Assembly: GCA_963621145.1 (NCBI GenBank)
Contig: CAVFDI010000052.1
Location: 1-11,676 of the forward strand
Length of the DNA: 11,676 nucleotides
Reading direction: 5' to 3'
Source of the DNA: W0P28-013 sp963621145
GTDB taxonomy: Bacteria > Bacteroidota > Bacteroidia > Bacteroidales > Paludibacteraceae
Below, piece by piece: positions 7,201-11,676 of this stretch (positions within the stretch are counted from its first letter, which is position 1; every line of letters starts with the position of its first letter). A program made the translations under genes and the position numbers. The notes beneath the pieces were generated by a model. It searched no databases. It was given only the letters and a program-made list of their open reading frames with translations, and was not told the origin of the DNA.

Positions 7201-8738
7201 ATGTTGGCGTTGAAATTGAACACATTTTCGCTCTTGTTCCAGTCGATTTGTCCATCGAAATCGAATTTCAGATTCGGGTCGTCCATGGCTATCTGTCCGT
7301 TGAAAGTGCGGTTGGTATATTCGCCCGCAATGTCGATGTTTTTGTAGGTGTAGCCGCGGAAAGTTATCTGGTCTATCACAAGATCGGACTGCACCTTGGC
7401 GGGCATATCTTTGCGTAGATGCACTTTGGTGTCGATATCGAATGCCACATCGCCAAGTTGCAGCTCGGCGGGCGTAATCAGCCCTAACTGAAAGCGTTTT
7501 GTGCGTACGCAGCCGTCCATTTCGAAATTTGTTAACTCGTTGGTTATCTGTAAATTAACATCGGTGTTGATGGTTCCAGCATTTGTTTTCAGCTTGCCTT
7601 TCAAATCCATGTTTTGTGGATAGCCTTTGATGCGTCCGCTGTAGCGGCAGTGGCCGAGTTTGTGCGTCTCTTGTGGCAGCGTGACGGGTTGTTGTGTGAT
7701 GCTTGCTACCAAATCTTGCACTGCAGCGGCTGTGAAACTGATTTCGTTCACGTGCGCATCGGTGAAAGTGTTCTGCACATCGGGCAATCCCACAAAATCG
7801 AAGTCGCCATCGAATGCGATGCCTGTGCCGTATTTCACCTTCAGATGTTTGGCGTGCAGGTCGCCAACGGTGCCACGCAGGTCGCCCGACAGCGTGCAGC
7901 CGCTGCGCATTCTGGCAAAGGCAGGCACAAACGCTTGCAGGTCGGGAAAACTGATGTGCGATTCGTTCAACCGCGTGTTTATTTGCGCATTGCCAGTGGT
8001 TACGAATTTTTTTAGCTCATCAAAATCTACAATTATCGAGTCGAAATCGATGGTGGAATTTGGAAGACTCAGGTTTAGATCTTCGGCCACTAGCAGCGTG
8101 TCGTTGAGTGTGGCGGCGGTGGTGATGTTGGAAATCTCGAAACCTGATTTTTCTTTCAGGTTGAATTCGCTGATGCCAGCCGTGATGTGGTGGTCGCGCT
8201 CCATCACAAAATGCACCACGGTGTTCAGGTCGTTCACGCAAATGTGGCGCGCATCGAAGGCCGATTCGGCATTTTTTTTCTTGGCCAGTGCGTTGTCGAG
8301 GGTGAATTGTCCGTGACAGATTTCCACGCGTTCGAATCGCAGTACGCCGTCGAAATTGGTGCTGTCGGGTGCTAAATTGGTCAGAAAATCGAAGTTGGTG
8401 CTGCCGTCGTCGTCGATGCGCATTTTCACGCGTGGCTGCACAAGTTCTATCGACGGAAAGACTATTTCGCCGTGCAAAAGTCGCCAAGTGCCCATGCGTC
8501 CGCTCAGTTCGTCGGCAGCCAAAAGGGTGTCGCCCGAGAGGTCGGCAATGAAGATGTTTTGCAGTTTTACGCGACCAAAAATCGTCAAATCGACATGACC
8601 AATTTGCACTGTCGTTTCCAACTTTTCTTCGAGTACATCGGTAATTTTATGTACAACAAAATTCTGTATCTTGTTGATATGTAGCAACATAACTGGCGCG
8701 ACGAGCAACAAAACGACGCTCGCTACAACAATTAGCAC
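4212..8738 (-). CDS. tamB: TamB-like translocation/assembly module protein (DUF490)
   Basis: This encodes a 1508-residue bridging protein of the AsmA-like/TamB superfamily, a class that spans the periplasm. The class is linked to outer-membrane protein assembly and lipid traffic between membranes. Residues about 1-19 form one hydrophobic membrane anchor. The next part (QNFVVHKITDVLEEKLETTVQIGHVDL) resembles the family's usual N-terminus. A long run of beta-rich segments fills the middle, as expected for a lipid-conducting groove. The C-terminal DUF490 region (about 1000-1430) contains the hallmark GGTVDWSGDPVNPHVNIDGYY-like stretch near 1215-1235, followed by a predicted beta-strand end with repeated NxG/NxR patterns. 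Residues about 1450-1508 are an unusual highly charged K/R/E/A-rich helix, often seen in Bacteroidota members. Length is normal for this phylum. The start is a GTG at 8738; no ATG is available between it and the in-frame stop at 8772-8774. The gene is divergent from tsaD and convergent with the ATPase. Confidence 0.9.
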   Translation of the reverse strand: MLIVVASVVLLLVAPVMLLHINKIQNFVVHKITDVLEEKLETTVQIGHVDLTIFGRVKLQNIFIADLSGDTLLAADELSGRMGTWRLLHGEIVFPSIELVQPRVKMRIDDDGSTNFDFLTNLAPDSTNFDGVLRFERVEICHGQFTLDNALAKKKNAESAFDARHICVNDLNTVVHFVMERDHHITAGISEFNLKEKSGFEISNITTAATLNDTLLVAEDLNLSLPNSTIDFDSIIVDFDELKKFVTTGNAQINTRLNESHISFPDLQAFVPAFARMRSGCTLSGDLRGTVGDLHAKHLKVKYGTGIAFDGDFDFVGLPDVQNTFTDAHVNEISFTAAAVQDLVASITQQPVTLPQETHKLGHCRYSGRIKGYPQNMDLKGKLKTNAGTINTDVNLQITNELTNFEMDGCVRTKRFQLGLITPAELQLGDVAFDIDTKVHLRKDMPAKVQSDLVIDQITFRGYTYKNIDIAGEYTNRTFNGQIAMDDPNLKFDFDGQIDWNKSENVFNFNANIDHFRPYALHLIENNEDLIASVEISSNFNGPDIDHMAGNVTLRNLFLDNDEDDDFYLQTLIFNSNVGATNSLTLQSNLVNGYVRGNYTLTELKQSLLATAERYYPILKKDGETHATKSKNDFDFNFEVGSTEDLSRALTLGWFTTEPITAEGHYSDVDDDFYIAASVPRLRNNDGTSRFNDLYVFADNENKRINCEVGGRTITRKNDTITCVVELAGRNDTVGTHLQWYNTSTEIMHAGEFLLRTHLYRANEHLHADTKILPTQIMLQNIPFDISTAEINTDFEQVTVEDLRIESNEGQHIFVDGVASKDEGDMIEIDLQDINLAFISTLIPSNVQIDFGGRVSGHGQVRNAFATPIIEAEVSGDNFSFNDTYLGRIDASSWWENDRKNIAFAGTVLSDARDTTVVVDGGYFIPNDSLDLKFHAEHVDIKFIEPFMANILQDVRGTASGDVHVYGNTRKKQVLVTLDAMAENAQASIDFLGATFFFNDSIRMTPTQIIMHDIDVLDTEGNHAKLNGLITHRYFEDLNYRIDIDCQNFKALNTTAKDNDIFYGTAYATGNAVISGTSDHTDIFVNATTERHTRLVVPIGASVASENSFISFVSHEKNETPQPTIDPYAQATEKKESVLKLNLLAHVTPNAEVMIYIDPKSGDVLKATGEGDLRMEYNDQTDEFKLYGNYEIEQGSYRFSFQEAIRKEFKVKQGGTVDWSGDPVNPHVNIDGYYQLNASLLDVLDQSYLQSSNRTTVPVQCLLNLTGNLSNPNIKFDLNLPNSDDELNRALKTTISTDEMMTREIIYLLVLGKFFTPETMKSTGVIFTQDDLLAVASSTVSAQLNNWASQMFDNWNFGVNFRNTDLGESVSNEYEFNFLYTPNNRISINGNVGYRDDNLSASKFIGDFDFEYKLIQSGKLSAKAYTHTNDYNEFKTGLTTQGIGLVYRENFDSGKDLIESWKKNIAEDKKERAERRALRAERRAKRQAEKAQKKAEKEAQAEQTKNER

Positions 8739-8758
8739 TATTTTTGCCGATTTTTTCG

Positions 8759-8766
8759 TACCTTTG
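8759..8766 (+). promoter_or_regulatory. Candidate -7 element (TACCTTTG) for the tsaD operon
   Basis: TACCTTTG matches TAnnTTTG on the plus strand, 132 nt before the tsaD ATG. No TTTG -33 is present at the expected distance, so it would be a weak or activator-dependent promoter. Its predicted start (about 8773) coincides with that of the opposing tamB promoter. Confidence 0.4.
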
Positions 8767-8779
8767 CGATTTTAACTTG

Positions 8780-8811
8780 CAAATGTAATGTTTTTTTGAA
8801 AAAACTGCAAA
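8780..8811 (-). promoter_or_regulatory. Promoter for tamB (-33 TTTG and -7 TACATTTG)
   Basis: On the minus strand TTTG (8811-8808) is followed after exactly 20 nt by TACATTTG (8787-8780). This is a close match to the Bacteroidota sigma consensus. The expected start near 8773 leaves a leader of about 35 nt before the GTG start at 8738. Confidence 0.72.
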
Positions 8812-8866
8812 TTGAGCGATTTTGACGCAATGCTTTTCCGCAGATGGCAGTGGAGTGCGTCAATTT

Positions 8867-8901
8867 GAAATCAAAAATCAGAAATCTGAAATCTGAAAAT
8901 G
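8867..8901 (+). repeat. Heptamer tandem tract abutting the tsaD start
   Basis: Five consecutive 7-nt units fit the pattern [GA]AAATC[TA]: GAAATCA, AAAATCA, GAAATCT, GAAATCT and a final variant GAAAATG that includes the tsaD start codon. The tract occupies the place of a ribosome-binding site and is purine-rich, so it could influence translation. Unit number could in principle vary by slippage, though the units are short and imperfect. Confidence 0.6.
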
Positions 8902-9915
8902 ATAACTATCCTTGGAATTGAGTCGTCGTGCGACGACACATCGGCCGCCATCATTCGCGACGGCTTTTTGCTTTCGAATGTAACGGCTAGTCAGGCTGTT
9001 CACGAGGCATACGGAGGCGTGGTGCCAGAGTTGGCATCGCGTGCGCATCAGCAAAATGTGGTGCCTGTGGTTCACGAGGCGCTCAAGCGCGCTGGCGTGG
9101 ATCGAAAAGAGTTGAGTGCGGTGGCGTTTACGCGCGGTCCTGGACTGCTTGGCTCGCTCATGGTTGGCACTTCGTTTGCCAAAGGTTTGGCGCTGTCGCT
9201 CGGCATTCCGCTGATCGACGTAAATCACCTGCAGGCACATGTGTTGGCACATTTCATCAAAGAAAAAGATGCCGAAAATCGTCAACCTGAATTTCCATTT
9301 CTCTGCTTGCTTGTGTCGGGCGGAAATTCGCAGATTGTGCTAGTGAAAAAATATAACGAGATGGAGGTGATTGGGCAAACCATCGACGATGCGGCTGGCG
9401 AGGCGTTCGACAAGTGCGCCAAGGTGATGGGTCTTCCGTATCCTGGCGGACCAATCGTCGACAAGTTGGCAAAGGAGGGTAATCCGCTGGCATTCCCGTT
9501 TGGCAAACCGAATATTGCAGGCTACGACTATAGTTTTAGCGGCTTGAAGACCTCGTTTCTCTACTTTTTGCGCGATAGTGTGGCCGAAAATCCCGATTTT
9601 GTGGAGCAGAACAAAAATGACCTTTGCGCATCGTTGCAAAAAACGGTTGTTGACATTCTGATGAAAAAACTCGAACTTGCAGTTAAGAATCTGAAAATCA
9701 ATCGTGTGGCGGTGGCTGGCGGCGTTTCGGCCAATTCGGCTTTGCGGGCTGCGTTTCTCGAGCGTGCTGAGCGCAAAGGTTGGGAGGTTTTCATTCCGAA
9801 ATTTTCGTACACCACCGACAATGCCGCCATGGTGGGCATTACGGGCTATTTCAAATACCTCGATGGCGACTTTTGCGACATCTCGCTGCCGCCGTTTGCG
9901 CGCGTGAGCATTTGA
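8899..9915 (+). CDS. tsaD: tRNA N6-adenosine threonylcarbamoyltransferase TsaD
   Basis: TsaD transfers the threonylcarbamoyl group from threonylcarbamoyl-AMP to N6 of adenosine 37 in ANN-decoding tRNAs, giving t6A. It acts in the cytoplasm with TsaB and TsaE. The 338-residue length is typical. The ASKHA-fold N-terminus has GIESSCDDTSAA at residues 6-17. The metal-binding pair H110 and H114 lies in NHLQAH (109-114). LVSGGNSQIV spans 138-147. The later motifs DAAGEAFDK (164-172), YPGGP (181-185), SFSGLKTS (212-219) and AVAGGVSANS (271-280) are present, as is the third metal-binding Asp in TTDNAAM (about D307). All expected key residues are intact. The ATG at 8899 gives the canonical MITILGIESS start. 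It is the first gene of a probable three-gene unit and is divergent from tamB. Confidence 0.97.
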   Translation: MITILGIESSCDDTSAAIIRDGFLLSNVTASQAVHEAYGGVVPELASRAHQQNVVPVVHEALKRAGVDRKELSAVAFTRGPGLLGSLMVGTSFAKGLALSLGIPLIDVNHLQAHVLAHFIKEKDAENRQPEFPFLCLLVSGGNSQIVLVKKYNEMEVIGQTIDDAAGEAFDKCAKVMGLPYPGGPIVDKLAKEGNPLAFPFGKPNIAGYDYSFSGLKTSFLYFLRDSVAENPDFVEQNKNDLCASLQKTVVDILMKKLELAVKNLKINRVAVAGGVSANSALRAAFLERAERKGWEVFIPKFSYTTDNAAMVGITGYFKYLDGDFCDISLPPFARVSI

Positions 9916-9925
9916 TCTTGTGAGA

Positions 9926-10942
9926 ATGAGCGACGAAATTCAATTCATATTGTACAGCATGCCTGATGCCGATGGGCAGGTGCAGGTCGTGGTCAAAGAC
10001 GAAACACTTTGGTGTACGCAGAAGGCTATGGCGCAACTGTTTGGCGTGGGTGTGCCCGCCGTCAGTAAACATTTGAAGAATATTTTTGACGACGGCGAAC
10101 TTGATAGCGAAGTGGTTGTTTCCAAAATGGAAATAACCACTCAGCATGGTGCAATAGCCGACAAATCGCAAACGCACAATGTCGTTTTTTACCACCTCGA
10201 CGCCATCATTGCTGTGGGCTATCGTGTAAATTCTGCAAGGGCAACGAAGTTCCGCCAGTGGGCAACGAAAATTTTGAGCGAGTACATCAAAAAAGGCTTT
10301 GTTATGGACGATGAGCGTCTGAAGCAGGGCACTGCCGTATTCGGCAAAGACTACTTCCGCGAATTGCTCGAGCGCGTGCGGTCTATCCGTGCCAGCGAGC
10401 GCCGCATTTGGCAACAGATTACCGACATTTATGCCGAGTGCAGCACCGATTACGACCGCAATGCACCTACCACACGCGATTTCTATGCCATGATACAAAA
10501 CCGCTTTCACTATGCCATCACAGGGCAGACGGCGGCTGAAATAGTCTACACCAAAGCCGACCACACCCGCGACCACATGGGATTGACCACATGGAAGAAT
10601 GCGCCTAATGGACGTGTGTTGAAATCGGACGTCAGCATCGCCAAGAATTATCTGCAAGAAAAGGAAATTCACCAGTTGGAGCGTGCCGTAACATCATATT
10701 TCGATTACATCGAAAACCAAATTGAACGGCAAAATAGTTTCACTATGGCGCAGTTTGCTGCCAGTGTCGATAAGTTTCTCACATTTAATGACTATCGGAT
10801 TTTGTCCGATAAAGGTAAAATATCGGCAGCCGAGGCAAAAGAAAAAGCCGAGGCAGAATACGACATTTTCAATCGAACGCAACATATCGATTCGGATTTC
10901 GACAATGAAGTTAGAAAACTGCTTGGCGACTCGAAAAGGTAA
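9926..10942 (+). CDS. RhuM family protein
   Basis: This encodes a 338-residue protein of the Virulence_RhuM family, named after a gene in Salmonella pathogenicity island 3. Its biochemical function is not established. A helix-turn-helix-like segment covers residues about 28-55 (DETLWCTQKAMAQLFG, then VSKHLKNIFDDGEL). The hallmark FYHLDAIIAVGYRV with downstream FRQWAT covers 88-113. A conserved middle section includes TRDFYAMIQNRFHYA (183-197). The end is a helical, charged region, and the length is complete for the family. I chose the ATG at 9926; an in-frame GTG two codons earlier (9920) is the alternative. Either way only 4-10 nt separate it from the tsaD stop, so co-transcription is likely. 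RhuM genes are typically accessory, often in islands or beside restriction systems, so its place between tsaD and an exosortase suggests acquisition. No restriction or toxin partner is visible in this window. Confidence 0.88.
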   Translation: MSDEIQFILYSMPDADGQVQVVVKDETLWCTQKAMAQLFGVGVPAVSKHLKNIFDDGELDSEVVVSKMEITTQHGAIADKSQTHNVVFYHLDAIIAVGYRVNSARATKFRQWATKILSEYIKKGFVMDDERLKQGTAVFGKDYFRELLERVRSIRASERRIWQQITDIYAECSTDYDRNAPTTRDFYAMIQNRFHYAITGQTAAEIVYTKADHTRDHMGLTTWKNAPNGRVLKSDVSIAKNYLQEKEIHQLERAVTSYFDYIENQIERQNSFTMAQFAASVDKFLTFNDYRILSDKGKISAAEAKEKAEAEYDIFNRTQHIDSDFDNEVRKLLGDSKR

Positions 10943-10954
10943 TTTTTTGAAAAA

Positions 10955-11512
10955 ATGACTTTTGAAACTTTAAAACAGCAACTTTCGCCTTATCGCGGCG
11001 TGATACGTTTTGCGCTGGTGCTTGTGGTGGCGCATTTTCTTTGGAAATTCACCATTGTGGGCGATGAGTGTGGCGGTCAGGTTACGCTTTTCGGCTGCGA
11101 TGTTTCGGCACCGTTCGATTTCATGTGCGCCCACATTGCGCAGATGGTCTATGCCATTTTGCTGTTTTTCGGCTACGACGTTACGCTTAGCGACACTTTT
11201 TTGCGCTTCGCCAATGGCAATAGCGTGGGCATTATTTGGGCATGCTCGGGTCTGAAACAGATGTTCATTTTCGCTTGCATTCTTATTTCGGCACGCGGTC
11301 CGTGGCGACACAAGTTGTGGTTTGTGCCTATGGGCGTGGCGGCGTGTCACGTGGTGAATGTGCTGCGCATTACGCTGCTTTCGGTCATTGTCTGCCACCG
11401 TCCCGAGTGGTTCGACGTGATGCACGAACACATCACCAAATACCTTTTCTACGCCATCATCTTCCTCTTTTGGGTTTGGTGGGAAGAGAGGTTTAATAAA
11501 GAGGGTGAATGA
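10955..11512 (+). CDS. Small exosortase/archaeosortase-family membrane protein
   Basis: This encodes a 185-residue polytopic inner-membrane protein of the exosortase/archaeosortase superfamily. Those enzymes are transpeptidase-like and process C-terminal sorting signals. About five hydrophobic segments are visible, near 16-34, 57-75, 90-112, 119-147 and 162-177. The superfamily's catalytic trio is present: Cys97 in WACSGLKQ (95-102), Arg138 in NVLRIT (135-140), and a His at 157 or 159 in MHEHITKYLFY. The short length without extra domains resembles the small Bacteroidota types such as XrtF, but I cannot assign the subfamily. It starts 12 nt after the rhuM-like gene, so it probably shares the tsaD transcript. 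No protein in the window carries a motif-membrane helix-Arg sorting tail that could be its substrate; the Big_2 protein has a T9SS domain instead. Confidence 0.87.
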   Translation: MTFETLKQQLSPYRGVIRFALVLVVAHFLWKFTIVGDECGGQVTLFGCDVSAPFDFMCAHIAQMVYAILLFFGYDVTLSDTFLRFANGNSVGIIWACSGLKQMFIFACILISARGPWRHKLWFVPMGVAACHVVNVLRITLLSVIVCHRPEWFDVMHEHITKYLFYAIIFLFWVWWEERFNKEGE

Positions 11513-11538
11513 GATTTTTCAAAATTCTCGGCACAAAA

Positions 11539-11570
11539 TTTGCAAAAATCACAAAAAAACACTATCTTTG
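11539..11570 (+). promoter_or_regulatory. Near-consensus promoter (TTTG, 20 nt, TATCTTTG) reading out of the window
   Basis: TTTG at 11539-11542 is followed after exactly 20 nt by TATCTTTG (11563-11570), the best Bacteroidota-type promoter in the window. The -7 element is also bracketed by AACAC (11558-11562) and GTGTT (11570-11574). Transcription would start near 11577 and run rightwards, so a gene beyond the window edge is probably expressed separately from the tsaD operon. Confidence 0.75.
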
Positions 11571-11576
11571 TGTTTT

Positions 11577-11665
11577 AGTTTAGAGGTGAGAGTTTAGAGT
11601 TTAGAGGAGTGACCAACTGCAAAACTTGTTGTTACCCTAACTTTCAACCTGAAACCTGCAACCAT
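11577..11665 (+). repeat. Heptamer-periodic leader DNA (AGTTTAG units, then [CA]AACCTG units)
   Basis: Directly at the predicted transcription start lie AGTTTAG (11577), AGGTGAG (11584), AGTTTAG (11591), AGTTTAG (11598) and AGGAGTG (11605), all in a 7-nt register. After about 33 nt a second tract follows: CAACCTG (11645), AAACCTG (11652), CAACCAT (11659). No gene is visible between 11513 and the window end. The tracts lie in the probable untranslated leader of the next gene. Confidence 0.55.
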
Positions 11666-11676
11666 AAATTAGAAAT

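Noticed and set aside
5034..8684. Several plus-strand open frames (up to about 306 codons) within the tamB region
   Set aside because: They lie antisense to a continuous 1508-codon TamB frame with family hallmarks, and show no domain, promoter or start context of their own.
1..11676. tRNA, rRNA or known riboswitch genes
   Set aside because: No cloverleaf with a T-loop consensus, no rRNA signature and no recognisable riboswitch core was seen in the intergenic stretches.

Overview
The window looks like chromosomal DNA from a member of the Bacteroidota, most likely the order Bacteroidales. Three things point there. Promoters follow the Bacteroides pattern (TAnnTTTG at -7, with a TTTG about 20 nt upstream in the two best cases). 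Leaders are A/T-rich and lack clear Shine-Dalgarno sites. The gene content also fits: a type IX secretion cargo protein, a Bacteroidota-type TamB with a basic C-terminal tail, and a small exosortase-family protein. I cannot name a genus.

Layout. (1) 1-212 is a leader with one promoter and no supportable gene. (2) 213-2216 (+) encodes a secreted protein with three Big_2 immunoglobulin-like domains and a type A T9SS sorting domain. A strong intrinsic terminator follows it. (3) 2319-4200 is an AAA ATPase/DUF4143 gene lying among three copies of a roughly 85-93 bp palindrome-bearing repeat. Two copies lie upstream and one immediately downstream. The two that flank the gene are identical over 84 bp. 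(4) 4212-8738 (-) encodes a very large TamB-like protein, convergent with the ATPase. (5) 8739-8898 is a compact divergent control region with a clear tamB promoter and a weaker opposing promoter for tsaD. (6) 8899-11512 (+) holds three tightly packed genes with gaps of about 10-12 bp: tsaD, a RhuM-family gene and a small exosortase-family gene. They are probably co-transcribed. (7) 11513-11676 carries a near-consensus promoter firing rightwards out of the window, plus heptamer-periodic DNA.

How the parts relate. TamB and TsaD are core functions: envelope biogenesis and the universal t6A37 tRNA modification. The Big_2 protein is a cell-surface or secreted product that depends on the T9SS. The ATPase/DUF4143 gene and the RhuM gene are accessory types found scattered across genomes. 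The best candidates for something undescribed are the palindromic repeat family bracketing the ATPase gene, the small exosortase placed behind tsaD and rhuM, and the 7-nt periodic tracts found in two leader regions.
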